The notes beneath the pieces were generated by a model. It saw only the letters and a program-made list of their open reading frames with translations, did not search any database and was not told where the DNA came from. Below, one piece after another: positions 6,057 to 14,895 of a DNA stretch of 26,636 nt (position 1 is its first letter; every line of letters starts with the position of its first letter). The stretch is from CAZJHX01 sp964545715 (GTDB lineage Bacteria; Myxococcota_A; UBA9042; GCA-2863065), in assembly GCA_964545715.1 (NCBI GenBank), contig CAZJHX010000145.1, positions 1 through 26,636 on the forward strand, given 5' to 3'. A program made the translations under genes and the position numbers.

Positions 6057-8409
6057 TCGCGTCCACCGGCTGCACGCGACCGTGCGCGGTACACAGCCGG
6101 CGGTGAGCGCCGAGCGAGCGATCCTGATCACCGAGTATCGGCGCCGCCGGGACACGGGACGGCTGCCCGCGATCGCCCGGCAGGCCGGCGCGATGGCTCA
6201 TGTGCTGCGTCACAGGACGGTTCGCATCCACGCCGAGGAGCTGCTGGTGGGCAGCTTCTCGGCTCACCGCGTTGGGGGCGAGCTGTTCCCCGAGCTGCAC
6301 GGCGTCGCCATGCTGGAGGATCTGCTGAGCTTTGAGCAGCGCGCCGTGAACCCGCTGCAGATCGCGCCGGCGGATCGGCGCCGGCTGCTCGCCGACGTGG
6401 TGCCGTACTGGCTGACGCGCTTCATGGCGTTGCAGATTCGGCCGCGCCGCGCCATCCCGGGATTTCTCACCCGCCAGCTGTCGCCGCTGGGGTACCTGAT
6501 CAACGAGACCGGCGGAATCTCCCACTTCGTCCCGAATTACGAGCGGCTGCTCGCGGACGGGATGGACGGGTTGCGGGAGGACGCCGCAGGCAGGTTGGCC
6601 GCTGTGCCGCCGGGCTCCGACGCCGCCGCGTTTCTCCGCGCGTGCATCGACGTCTGCGGCGCGATTATCGCCTTTGGTGATCGATATCGCGCCGAGGCCG
6701 CCCGGCTTGCCGCCCTTGAAAGCGATCCCGTTCGCCGGGCGGAGCTGGATCTCATCGCCAACGTCTGCGCTCGGGTGCCCGCCCGCCCCGCAACCACGCT
6801 GCAAGAGGCGCTGCAATCGATCCTGCTGGTCCAGATCGCGCTGAACTGCGAGTCGCTGGACAACTCCGTCAGCCCGGGGCGCCTGGATCGCCTGCTGAGT
6901 CCCTTTTACCTGGCCGACTGCAAGGCCGGCCGCACCGATCCCGATCGCGCGCTGGAGCTGTTGGGCTGCTTTGCTGTGAAGCTGTGCGAGATCGTCCCGG
7001 TGTTTTCGCGGCGCGCGACGCAGTTCTTTGGCGGCATGTTCAACGGGCAGGTGGTGGTGGTTGGAGGTACGGATCGCGCGGGCGCCGACGCGACCTGCGA
7101 GCTGACGACCTTGATGCTGCAGCTGATGCGCGACCTGCACACGCGCCAGCCCAACTGGCACGCACGCGTGCATCCCTGCAACCCGCCGGCCTACCGGGCG
7201 TCGATCGCACAGGCCCTGGCGGCGGGCGCCGCGTCACCGGCCGTGTACAACGACTCGGAGATCGTGCCCGTGCTGACGGCGCGCGGGATCACCTTGGAGG
7301 ATGCTCGCGACTACGCCAACGTCGGGTGCGTGGAGCCCGTGGCGGCCGGGCGCGGCTACATGTCGACGGACGCTGCGCTGGTCAACCTGCCGCTGTGCCT
7401 GGAGCTGGCGCTGAACGAGGGGCGCCGGCTCGGACACCGCCGCCGGATTGGCGCTCGCACGCCTGCCCCGGCCGAGTTCGGCTCCATGGGCGACGTCTTG
7501 CGCGCGTTCGACCGCCAGGTTCAGCACCTGGTGCAGCGCCTGCTGGCGGATCTGAGACATATCGAGCGGGCCAACGCCGACGTCCATCCGACGCCGCTGA
7601 CGTCCGTGATGGTCGACGGCTGCGTGCAGTCCGCTACAGACGCGTCCGCCGGGGGCGCGCGCTACAACGGCAGCGGACTGCAGGGCGTGGGCGTTGTGGA
7701 CGTGGGCGACAGCCTGGCCGCCATCGAGTCCGTGGTCTTCCTCGACGGGCACGCCGATCTCAAACAGGTTGTGGCGGCTTGCCGGGCCGACTTTGACGGG
7801 TGCGCCGACCTGAGGGCGCGCCTGCGTGCGGCGCCGCACTACGGCAACGATGATCCGCGCGCGGATGGCTGGGTGGCGCGCGCGATGGCTGTCTTTGCCC
7901 GTGCACTGGACGGCGCGGTGAGCGTCCGCGGCGGGCGCTACGTCGCCGGCTATTACTCGGTCACGAGTCATCTGGCGTTTGGCCGCCGCGTGGGCGCATC
8001 ACCCAGCGGACGAGGTCGCGGCGAGCCGTTCTCCTCCGGCCTCTCGCCGGGCAGTGGCGGCGGTGCAGCCGGTCCGACGGCGGCGCTGTCCTCGGTCGCA
8101 AGCCTGCCGTCCGCGCTGGCCCCCAACGGGGTCAACTTCAACCTGGAGCTGTCGCCCGACCTGCTCCGTGGCCCGGGCGGACCCGCGGTGATCCAGGCCC
8201 TGTTGGACGGCGGAATGGCGCAGGGCTGCATGCAGCTGCAGATCAACGTGCTGGACCCGCGGCTGCTGATCGAGGCGCGGGACCATCCGGGACGGCACCC
8301 GGGACTGCTGGTCCGAGTGTCGGGCTACTCCGCCTACTTCGACGACCTGGACCCCGAGGTGCAGCAGGAGGTCATCGACCGGGCGCGGTTTGGTGGCGGC
8401 GCTCAGTAG
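6040..8409 (+). CDS. Glycyl-radical enzyme of the diol/glycerol dehydratase-like group, substrate unknown
   Basis: This 789-residue protein is a full-length member of the pyruvate formate-lyase-like superfamily, oxygen-sensitive once activated. The thiyl-radical cysteine is Cys430 in NVGCVEP and the glycyl radical site is Gly762 in RVSGYSAYF. Glu432 follows the cysteine as in dehydratases, Asp444 lies 12 residues after Glu432, and His162 lies in SHFVPNYERLL. By position these match the Glu, Asp and His that bind substrate hydroxyls in glycerol and propane-1,2-diol dehydratases. True pyruvate formate-lyase has two adjacent cysteines and is excluded. The dehydratase reading is an inference from these residues. 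Only the activase accompanies it: no aldehyde or alcohol dehydrogenase, microcompartment shell or transporter gene is nearby. It overlaps the convergent gene by 7 nt. Confidence 0.92.
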   Translation: MPTLSDRVHRLHATVRGTQPAVSAERAILITEYRRRRDTGRLPAIARQAGAMAHVLRHRTVRIHAEELLVGSFSAHRVGGELFPELHGVAMLEDLLSFEQRAVNPLQIAPADRRRLLADVVPYWLTRFMALQIRPRRAIPGFLTRQLSPLGYLINETGGISHFVPNYERLLADGMDGLREDAAGRLAAVPPGSDAAAFLRACIDVCGAIIAFGDRYRAEAARLAALESDPVRRAELDLIANVCARVPARPATTLQEALQSILLVQIALNCESLDNSVSPGRLDRLLSPFYLADCKAGRTDPDRALELLGCFAVKLCEIVPVFSRRATQFFGGMFNGQVVVVGGTDRAGADATCELTTLMLQLMRDLHTRQPNWHARVHPCNPPAYRASIAQALAAGAASPAVYNDSEIVPVLTARGITLEDARDYANVGCVEPVAAGRGYMSTDAALVNLPLCLELALNEGRRLGHRRRIGARTPAPAEFGSMGDVLRAFDRQVQHLVQRLLADLRHIERANADVHPTPLTSVMVDGCVQSATDASAGGARYNGSGLQGVGVVDVGDSLAAIESVVFLDGHADLKQVVAACRADFDGCADLRARLRAAPHYGNDDPRADGWVARAMAVFARALDGAVSVRGGRYVAGYYSVTSHLAFGRRVGASPSGRGRGEPFSSGLSPGSGGGAAGPTAALSSVASLPSALAPNGVNFNLELSPDLLRGPGGPAVIQALLDGGMAQGCMQLQINVLDPRLLIEARDHPGRHPGLLVRVSGYSAYFDDLDPEVQQEVIDRARFGGGAQ

Positions 8410-10118
8410 TGGATGACGGTGTAGTAGACGTCGCCGATCGCCACGCAGTCGCCGGGAATCGCCTCCTGGTCGCGCAGGATCACCACGCGGTGCCTACGCG
8501 ATCGGCAGGCGTCCATCGTGATGCCGCCGTCGTGGTAGACCTTGCGGACGGTGCGGCCGTTCGGGTCGAGGATATGCGCGTACAGGGCGTCGCCCTGGTG
8601 TGACTCGAACCGCCAGCCGTTCAACAGCGAAATGCGTGCGTCCAGCGTGTCCTCGCATTTCAGCGGCTCCCAGCCCTCCAGCGATTGGGGACCCGCCGGC
8701 GCGCTTTTGGTCCCGGCCAGGCGGCTGAACGAGCGCTGAGTGCGAGTTGTCGCCTCGCAGTCGCCCTGCTGCACATTGACCTCGTCCTCGGTCACCATGA
8801 AGCGGCCGTCCGGTGACAGCGCCGGGTACGAGCTGCACTTATCAGCGGTGCAGGCGGGGACCTTCTGTGCGGGTGTGGTCGGGGCGGCGGGTGGTCGACG
8901 CAGGGACCTGGGCAGCTTCACGGCGCGCATCCACTCGGACGGGCACGCCTTGCCGGCCTCGGCGATCTCGATGCGCAAAAACAGCCGGCCTCCCCGGGGG
9001 CCGAGCGCGGCGTGCGTGATTCGCGCGGGTCCCTTGCGGTCGATCGTAGCCAGCGGCGACTTTGCCCCGTCCGCGCTCGACATTGCGACCAGCAGCTTGC
9101 CGTCCGCGGCGCCCACGCTGAGCGTTTGGCCCTTCAGCGGCGGCAACAGCGCGGTCGAGGCAGCGTAGGCCTGGTCGAGGAGCACGGGCGCCAGGCTAAA
9201 TCCGCGCGCGGTCGTTTTGGTCAGGAGCTGCTCGACGTCCCCGTCCTCCACGGCCTGGGTGTGGGTGACCTTCAGCTTGGGAAACCGGGCGACAGTCCCC
9301 CGACCGCGGCTCGGCCCGCACGCGCGCTTCACCCGTTGATTCCAAGCCACCGAGAAGCCCGAGTGCGACCACAACACTGCGGGCGTTCGCGCGGCCGTCT
9401 TCGGGGTGTGCGCGCCGATGACCACGTAGCTCACCTGGCTGAGATCCTCGTGCGGCCCCTCGTCCTCGTCTTCGCCCTCATCGTCCCAGATGGCGCGGTC
9501 ATCGATCTCGACCACAAACGCCTCCGACGCGCCAATCCAGTACACGCCTGCGATGGCGCAGCCCGAGTAGGTGCACTGGTAGGTCGCGGTCGCCTTCTCT
9601 GCGCTCTTTCTGGATGCGGAGGCGACGAAGCGGATGACCTGATCGTCGCCGGGCGCCGGCGTCTCGATCTCAGAGTCTACCGCCAGCCTGGCGGTGGATC
9701 CCGACGCCCGAAGCCGCTGCTTGCCGCCCGGGACCCCGGTCTTGAACCCCTGCTTCTTGCCCAGCACCGTGATGTGGCGGGCGTCGAGCTTTGCGCTGCG
9801 CAGCGCAACAAAGCGCTTCTGAACGGTTGCCTGCGCCTCCACAGGGTCGGGTCCGGCCTCCCCGAATGTCCAGATTTCGGCCAGCGCCTCCCGCCGGGTG
9901 CGCAGCAATCGGTCCGGTCCCTCCCAGATGTGCAGCAGGACCCCGGTGCGGGTGGGCGTGGCGTGATGCGCTTCTTCGCCCTCCACGCAGTACACGACCG
10001 CGCCATCCGCCGTCGCGCCGTGACACCCCACCCGATCCAGCTGAGGTTTCGGGGGCCGCGCCTCGCACAAGGGCGCGTAGACGTGCACGACGGTCAGTGC
10101 GGCAGCCAGTACTCGCAT
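8403..10118 (-). CDS. Secreted protein of unknown function
   Basis: This 571-residue protein begins with a short signal peptide (MRVLAAALTVVHVYAPLCEA, cleavage probably after the last Ala). I do not recognise the mature part. It contains a strongly acidic stretch at about 205-225 (DDEGEDEDEGPHED), scattered cysteines, and segments such as SYPALSPDGRFMV and LLNGWRFESHQGD that resemble blades of beta-propeller or WD40/TolB-like proteins. That comparison is weak. The last codons overlap the end of the convergent GRE gene by 7 nt. The ATG at 10118 follows an extended -10 by six bases, so the mRNA is probably leaderless and is controlled separately from the GRE operon. Confidence 0.75.
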   Translation of the reverse strand: MRVLAAALTVVHVYAPLCEARPPKPQLDRVGCHGATADGAVVYCVEGEEAHHATPTRTGVLLHIWEGPDRLLRTRREALAEIWTFGEAGPDPVEAQATVQKRFVALRSAKLDARHITVLGKKQGFKTGVPGGKQRLRASGSTARLAVDSEIETPAPGDDQVIRFVASASRKSAEKATATYQCTYSGCAIAGVYWIGASEAFVVEIDDRAIWDDEGEDEDEGPHEDLSQVSYVVIGAHTPKTAARTPAVLWSHSGFSVAWNQRVKRACGPSRGRGTVARFPKLKVTHTQAVEDGDVEQLLTKTTARGFSLAPVLLDQAYAASTALLPPLKGQTLSVGAADGKLLVAMSSADGAKSPLATIDRKGPARITHAALGPRGGRLFLRIEIAEAGKACPSEWMRAVKLPRSLRRPPAAPTTPAQKVPACTADKCSSYPALSPDGRFMVTEDEVNVQQGDCEATTRTQRSFSRLAGTKSAPAGPQSLEGWEPLKCEDTLDARISLLNGWRFESHQGDALYAHILDPNGRTVRKVYHDGGITMDACRSRRHRVVILRDQEAIPGDCVAIGDVYYTVIHY

Positions 10119-10430
10119 CCGCCCAGCCTACCAGCTTGCGACCGGGCGTGTGTCGGCCCTCCGCCGTGTGTGCAAGACTGCCTGGAGCGGCGATGTTCCC
10201 GAAATGCCGGGCGGACGCTCTCCCACATACCTGATCCTGGTCTTGGAACACCGTCTTTTGACGGGGTCGCGGCGGGGCGCATCCTGGCCCGCTTTGCCGT
10301 GCTCCTGCCCGCCCCGCTGCTGAATTCGGGCCCAGGTCAGAGCGGTCCGGCGCGGCTTCCTGCGCGATTGTTGTGCTGGAAGAAGGCGCGTTTGTGGAGT
10401 ATCCACCGCCAGCAACACCGGGAGGCTCTG
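10119..10430. other. 312-nt divergent intergenic region
   Basis: This is the longest non-coding stretch in the window. At its left edge is the minus-strand extended -10 of the gene at 10118. A small hairpin CCGTC/GACGG with a TTTT loop lies at 10251-10264. Near the right edge a ribosome-binding site GGGAGG (10420-10425) serves the dipeptidase ATG at 10431. I found no convincing -35/-10 pair for the dipeptidase and no RNA gene. The dipeptidase frame remains open across the region, but the translation there looks like shadow coding. Confidence 0.5.
10125..10133 (-). promoter_or_regulatory. Extended -10 promoter for the gene starting at 10118, leaderless
   Basis: The minus strand reads TGG-TAGGCT followed by six bases and the ATG. 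The hexamer and its distance to the start codon are identical to those at 1537-1545. No -35 box is apparent. Confidence 0.5.
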
Positions 10431-11879
10431 ATGACGGCATACGACGCGAGCACGACGACAGTTCTGAAGTGGTTTGAGCAGCTGAGCGCCATCCCGCGCA
10501 AGTCGGGCGATGAGGCGGCGATCCGCAGCTGGCTGATCGCGTGGGGCGCCGAGCACGGGTGCACGGCAAAGACCGACGAGGTGGGCAACGTGGTCATTCG
10601 GGTACCCGGAACAGCGGGTTACGAGAGCGCGCCGCCGGCCGTGATTCAGGGACACATGGACATGGTCTGCGAGAAGACCAAGGAGTCCACGCACGACTTT
10701 GCGACCGACCCCATCCAGCTCGTGTACGACGGGGAGTGGCTCACTGCGAAGGACACGACGCTGGGCGCGGACAACGGCATCGCCATCGCGATGGCGCTGG
10801 CGCTGGTGGACGGCGGCTTTGCGCACCCGCCGCTGGAGCTGCTGTTTACCGTCGACGAAGAGACCGGGCTGACCGGCGCACAGGCGCTGCAGCCGGGCTT
10901 CATCGAGGGCAAGACGCTGCTGAACCTGGACTCCGAGGACGAGGGTGTCTTCACGGTGGGCTGCGCGGGTGGACGAGACACCCAGAGCGAGGTGCCGGTC
11001 GAGATGGGGCCGGTGCCCGCTGGACACGCGGCCGTCCGCCTGGTCGCGGGCGGCATGAGCGGCGGACACTCGGGCGTCGACATCCACGAGCAGCGCGCCA
11101 ACGCCCTGAAGGTGCTGGCGCGGGCGTTGGGCGTGCTGCTGCCCAAGACGGACGTGCGCATCAGCGAGTTTGTCGGCGGCACGGCGCATAACGCGATCCC
11201 GCGTGACGCTGAGGCCGTGTTGTCGGTGCCGGCGGGTGACCTGGACATGGCGCAGGCGGCCATCGCCGACCTCGATGGCGTGCTCAAACAGGAGTACGCG
11301 ACGACCGATCCGCGGCTGGCCCTGAGCCTGGAGCTGCAGGACAGCGTGGCGGAAGCGACCACCGCGGCGGGCTCACAGCGCCTCGTCGATTACGTGCTGG
11401 CCGTCCCCGACGGCGTGTGGGCCTACTCGCCGGACATCGCCGGGCTTGTGCAGACGTCGAACAACCTGGCGAAGGTTGCGCTGACCGGCGGCAAGGTCCA
11501 GGTGCTGACGAGCCAGCGCAGCTCGTCGATGCCGCGCCTGCACCTGCTGACGGCCACAGTCGAGGGCGTCGCGCGGATCGCGGGCGGCACGGCGCATAGC
11601 GATGAGGGGTATCCGTCGTGGGCGCCTGATATGGACTCGGCCCTGCTCGCGCGCTGCGTTGCGACGTACAAAGACCTGTTCGACGGCAAGGAGCCGGTTG
11701 TGGAGATCATTCACGCCGGACTGGAGTGCGGTCTCATCGGCGACCGGTATCCCGGCATGGATATGATCTCGTTTGGGCCCACCATCGAGAACCCGCACTG
11801 CCCCGACGAGAGGCTGCACCTGCCGAGCGTCGGCCTGGTCTGGAAGTTCCTGGTGAAGCTGTTGGGAACGCTGCGTTAG
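10431..11879 (+). CDS. pepD: Cytosolic Xaa-His/non-specific dipeptidase (PepD-like, peptidase family M20C)
   Basis: This 482-residue di-zinc aminopeptidase-type enzyme should hydrolyse dipeptides in the cytoplasm. The metal and catalytic residues of PepD are all visible: His75 and Asp77 in GHMDMV, Asp114 in LGADNG, Glu143-Glu144 in DEETGLTGA, Asp167 in LNLDSEDEG and His456 in ENPHCPDE. They match E. coli PepD ligands at a nearly constant offset, and length is typical (about 485). The ATG at 10431 is chosen because GGGAGG lies 5 nt upstream and the protein then starts like the family. The open frame extends back to 9012 but overlaps a convincing opposite-strand gene. Three bases separate its stop from the next gene, so they are probably co-transcribed. 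Confidence 0.95.
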   Translation: MTAYDASTTTVLKWFEQLSAIPRKSGDEAAIRSWLIAWGAEHGCTAKTDEVGNVVIRVPGTAGYESAPPAVIQGHMDMVCEKTKESTHDFATDPIQLVYDGEWLTAKDTTLGADNGIAIAMALALVDGGFAHPPLELLFTVDEETGLTGAQALQPGFIEGKTLLNLDSEDEGVFTVGCAGGRDTQSEVPVEMGPVPAGHAAVRLVAGGMSGGHSGVDIHEQRANALKVLARALGVLLPKTDVRISEFVGGTAHNAIPRDAEAVLSVPAGDLDMAQAAIADLDGVLKQEYATTDPRLALSLELQDSVAEATTAAGSQRLVDYVLAVPDGVWAYSPDIAGLVQTSNNLAKVALTGGKVQVLTSQRSSSMPRLHLLTATVEGVARIAGGTAHSDEGYPSWAPDMDSALLARCVATYKDLFDGKEPVVEIIHAGLECGLIGDRYPGMDMISFGPTIENPHCPDERLHLPSVGLVWKFLVKLLGTLR

Positions 11880-11882
11880 GGG

Positions 11883-13400
11883 ATGAGCATGCGGTCAAAG
11901 TGGGTCCGGCTGTTGCTGCTGACGGCTCTGATGGGCTGCAATCGCGCCGACGGGCAGAAGTCCGCGCCCGCCGAAGAGTCCGGCGAGCCCGCACCGCCCC
12001 CGACCGCGGAGTCGAGCGCGGAGTCGACCGTGCCGGCGCCCGACGAGACCAGCCCGGCCACGGTGCTCCAGCGGCGAATCGAGGAGATCGGGGCGCTGAA
12101 GCTGCCAGCGGTAAGATCGACGCGCCCGTTGTCCGAGCTGTCTCGGGTGTTCGTAACGCGCCGGGAGATCGCGGTGGGCGACAAGCGAGTCGTTCCCGTC
12201 GTGTGCAAGTGGCAGGGGCGCGAGTGTTTGCCCGAAGACCTGGCGGCTGCCGGTGCCTCGTTCTCCATCGATCCGGTGAACAAGGAGCACGGCAAGCGTG
12301 AGGCGCTCACAATCCCGGCGTTGCGTGAAGAGCTTGCCAAAGCGCGCGCCGGGGCGGGCACGCACAAGCGCGTCTCCCTGGCCGTGGACCAGCGCGTTCC
12401 CTTCAGGATGCTCGCGGAGGTCGTGTACACCTGCGCTATGGCCGGGTTTGAGGGCGTGGAGCTGATCGTAGCCTCAAAGACGGGCTTCGGGACCTTCGAG
12501 GTGGGCTTCCCGCAGATGGCCACGCCACGCCCGACGGGTGCGGCGCCGCCGAAGCCCCTGAACCCACTCGTTTACGTGGGCTCGAAGGGCTTCGCGCTCG
12601 ACTGGGACCAGTCTCTGAAGCGCGACGCGGAGAAGACGCCGCGCATCGCCCCGCTGGCGCCCCCAGGCTCGGCCTGCGAGGGTGCGCAAGCGGGGTGCTT
12701 TCAGGGGCGGGACGGGTGCCAATGCCAGGACTTCGCCGCTCTGTACACCGAGCTTGCGCGCCTCAAAGCGCGCTATGGGGCACGCGCCGGCCGCCGGATC
12801 ATGCTGTCCGCCGACCTCAGCGTGCCCTGGGGCACGCTGGCCAGGACGATGTGGACGGCCCAGTGCCTTCGTGACAAGCCGAGCTACGCGTCGATGGCGG
12901 CGCTCGACGCCGCGCCGCCCCGCGTCCGGGCTGACGCTCAAGCCACGGGCGCCGAGCGCTGCGCGGAGCTCTTCGGGGAGTCGGTCATTGCATTGACGGG
13001 CGGGCCCCCCAGGCAGGAGGGGGCGAAGGACTCGGCTTCACCACAAACGGACTTACCGCCAGGCGCGAGAATCCGAATATCGGTCGGCAGCGTGACCCTG
13101 GAGGGCGGGGCGCTGATGAAAGCGATCATCAAGAAGTACGTCAATCGACGGAAGAGCTTCGCGGTGCGCTGCCACGACAAGAACGTGCCGGCCGGGCCAG
13201 GGCTCGAGGGCGAGGTTGTTGTCGGCTTCACCATCCTGCCAACGGGCAGAGTTTCGGCGACGTCGATCGTCTCCTCCGACCTGGAGAACACCGCTGTGGA
13301 GGCCTGCCTGACGCGGAAGCTGGGGCGGTGGCGCTTTCCCGCTCCCGCAGGCGCCCAGCCCCTTCTGGTAAAGGTACCCATACAGTTCGCTCGACCGTGA
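11883..13400 (+). CDS. Lipoprotein with two ExbD-like domains and an AgmX/PglI (TonB-like) C-terminal domain
   Basis: This 505-residue protein has a lipoprotein signal peptide with lipobox LMGC (Cys19). A Pro/Glu/Ser-rich linker reaches residue 60. Residues about 83-199 resemble the periplasmic domain of ExbD/TolR: VFVTRREIAVGDKRV, then LREELAKA, VSLAVDQRVPF and a helix ending AGFEGVELIV. A second, more divergent copy seems to span 228-345 (YVGSKGFALDW, FAALYTELARL, IMLSADLSVPW). Residues about 405-505 match the AgmX/PglI-type C-terminal domain of Myxococcota, a TonB-C-like fold (GEVVVGFTILPTGRV, SSDLENTAVEACL, WRFPAPAG). The second ATG at 11889 is an equally good start, since GGGG lies upstream. 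It probably acts in the periplasm with envelope machinery; partners are unknown. The ExbD assignment is by pattern only. Confidence 0.75.
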   Translation: MSMRSKWVRLLLLTALMGCNRADGQKSAPAEESGEPAPPPTAESSAESTVPAPDETSPATVLQRRIEEIGALKLPAVRSTRPLSELSRVFVTRREIAVGDKRVVPVVCKWQGRECLPEDLAAAGASFSIDPVNKEHGKREALTIPALREELAKARAGAGTHKRVSLAVDQRVPFRMLAEVVYTCAMAGFEGVELIVASKTGFGTFEVGFPQMATPRPTGAAPPKPLNPLVYVGSKGFALDWDQSLKRDAEKTPRIAPLAPPGSACEGAQAGCFQGRDGCQCQDFAALYTELARLKARYGARAGRRIMLSADLSVPWGTLARTMWTAQCLRDKPSYASMAALDAAPPRVRADAQATGAERCAELFGESVIALTGGPPRQEGAKDSASPQTDLPPGARIRISVGSVTLEGGALMKAIIKKYVNRRKSFAVRCHDKNVPAGPGLEGEVVVGFTILPTGRVSATSIVSSDLENTAVEACLTRKLGRWRFPAPAGAQPLLVKVPIQFARP

Positions 13401-13423
13401 CAGCGAGCCACTCGTCGTCCTGA

Positions 13424-13440
13424 GCCACCCTTCGGATGGC
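13424..13440 (+). other. Short hairpin between lipoprotein and zinc-ribbon genes
   Basis: GCCACCC and GGATGGC pair at 6 of 7 positions around a TTC loop. It lies in the 60-nt gap after the TGA at 13400. There is no following T run, so I do not call it a terminator. Confidence 0.25.
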
Positions 13441-13460
13441 GTCCCAAGCCAGTCCGCGAT

Positions 13461-13979
13461 ATGACGTTGCGTATGAGCAATGACAAGAAGAGGAAGAAGA
13501 CGAAGAGCGGTGTTCGAACTCGCGGCAACCTGCCCATCCGGGATCAGCTCCACGCGATAGATGACGTCACCATTGCAGTCACTCAGGCTTACTGTCCGCA
13601 GGGGCACAACCTGGTGTGGCCGGACAATCGCAACTTCAAGGGCTTTGCGGGCTTGAAGCTCTCGGTCACCACCGAGGTGACCGGCACGGTCAACGTAACG
13701 CTTTCGCCGGTTCACGGGCACCACGAGAGGCACGGCGGTTGGGACATCACCGACGGCACCCGCTGCAAAGTAGCCTGCCCGACGTGTCAGACGCCGCTAC
13801 CGGTTCACGAGAAGCCGTGCGAGTGCGGCGATGGACGGCTACACACGGTCTATCTCACGTCCAAGCTGGAGGACGGCGATATCGTCCTTCTGTGCGACGT
13901 ATGGGGCTGCCACCGCTCGCGCGTGCTGGACCACTTCGAACTCCTCAGCGAGTACATCGAGGACGACGACGACGAGTAG
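13461..13979 (+). CDS. Zinc-ribbon-like small protein, function unknown
   Basis: This protein of 172 residues (168 from the alternative ATG at 13473) has a Lys/Arg-rich N-terminus, no signal peptide and an acidic tail (IEDDDDE). Potential metal ligands are arranged as CPQGH (Cys45, His49), CKVACPTC (Cys102, Cys106, Cys109), CEC (Cys120, Cys122) and CDVWGCH (Cys145, Cys150, His151). This suggests two zinc-binding knuckles in a cytoplasmic protein. I cannot name a family. It follows the ExbD-like lipoprotein by 60 nt on the same strand and may share its transcript. The convergent gene ends 47 nt further on. Confidence 0.65.
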   Translation: MTLRMSNDKKRKKTKSGVRTRGNLPIRDQLHAIDDVTIAVTQAYCPQGHNLVWPDNRNFKGFAGLKLSVTTEVTGTVNVTLSPVHGHHERHGGWDITDGTRCKVACPTCQTPLPVHEKPCECGDGRLHTVYLTSKLEDGDIVLLCDVWGCHRSRVLDHFELLSEYIEDDDDE

Positions 13980-14025
13980 CGCGGGTTGATGCGTGGCGGG
14001 CTACTTCACCTGGGCCCGCAGCTGG

Positions 14026-14895
14026 TTACGGCACTTCGAAGGTCGTGGTCCCCAGCCCCTCTCCGACCGCGATCATGCACTCGGATTCGGCGCCTGGCTT
14101 GGACGGGCAGTCGAGGTCGGTTGCCAGGTAGACCGCGTAGGGCTGGGCCGTGCCGCCGACGCTCTCGTCGAACTCGAAGATCGTGACGAGGGTGCCTGGC
14201 TCAAGGGCCTGGCCGCCGAATGTGCCGGCGACCCAGCCACCGCCGAGAGAGAGCTGGTCGCTGGTCGGCGCGCCGATCGTGACCGTGGCGTCGTCGTTGT
14301 CGTTGCTGCAGTCGATCGCCGGGAGCTCCGCGACTACGTCGGTCCAGTGCGAGAGCACTCCCAGGATGCCGATCAGCTCGGCGCCGGTAATGTCCGCGCC
14401 AGGCGCGTTGAAGCTGCTGCATTGGCCGTTCCATTGGTCGAACACGACGACCGCCGTGTAGACCGCTTCGGGCTGGTCGCAGGAGCCGTCGATGCATTTG
14501 TCGGGCGCACAGGACTCCAGGTGCTTCCACATGCCGTCGACGCAGCCGATGACAAACTCCCCGGAGCAGCCCGTTTCGCCCTCTGCGCATTGCGGCGGCT
14601 TCTTTGTGTCGGGCGTGGGCGGCGGCCCGGCATCGGTGGGCGGCGCCGGTAGTTCGGGAGGCGGCTGCTGCGTGTCCTTTGGCGGGATGTCGGGTGGACT
14701 CAAGACATCTACCGGGTCGGCCCCGGCGTCCGGCAGGTCAGGGACGTCCGCGCCGGACGTCGCATCGCTTTTTGGCGCCTGTCCGTCCTGGGGTGTGGCA
14801 TCCACGCCCGCCGCCGTGGCCGGCTCCAGATCGTCCGAGCACGTGGCCAGAAGCCCGATTGCGATAAACAGTACCGGCAGCACACGTAGCGGCAT
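14026..14895 (-). CDS. Exported protein with Pro/Asp-rich linker, likely lipoprotein
   Basis: This 289-residue protein starts at the ATG at 14895 with a hydrophobic signal sequence ending in LLATC. The cysteine at 19 would be lipidated, although Thr at -1 is atypical for a lipobox. A long linker rich in Asp, Pro and Ala (to about residue 105) is followed by a Cys-rich knot (CAEGETGCSGEFVIGC and onward to about 145) and a C-terminal domain of about 140 residues. That domain has the look of a beta-sandwich (TVTIGAPTSDQLSLGGG, LVTIFEFDESVGG). I recognise no enzymatic motif. The frame is open upstream to 15132, but the added residues look like non-coding translation. Only a weak ribosome-binding site is visible (GTGGGA). 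Confidence 0.75.
   Translation of the reverse strand: MPLRVLPVLFIAIGLLATCSDDLEPATAAGVDATPQDGQAPKSDATSGADVPDLPDAGADPVDVLSPPDIPPKDTQQPPPELPAPPTDAGPPPTPDTKKPPQCAEGETGCSGEFVIGCVDGMWKHLESCAPDKCIDGSCDQPEAVYTAVVVFDQWNGQCSSFNAPGADITGAELIGILGVLSHWTDVVAELPAIDCSNDNDDATVTIGAPTSDQLSLGGGWVAGTFGGQALEPGTLVTIFEFDESVGGTAQPYAVYLATDLDCPSKPGAESECMIAVGEGLGTTTFEVP

Noticed and set aside
9012..10430. Long plus-strand frame ahead of the dipeptidase
   Set aside because: It lies opposite a convincing secreted-protein gene, and PepD homologues begin at 10431, where a ribosome-binding site is found.
13424..13440. Intrinsic terminator after the ExbD-like lipoprotein gene
   Set aside because: The stem has a mismatch and no T run follows.
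13993..14652. Plus-strand open frames opposite the exported protein at 14026-14895
   Set aside because: The minus strand has a signal peptide, linker and Cys-rich domain; the plus-strand translations are shadow-like.
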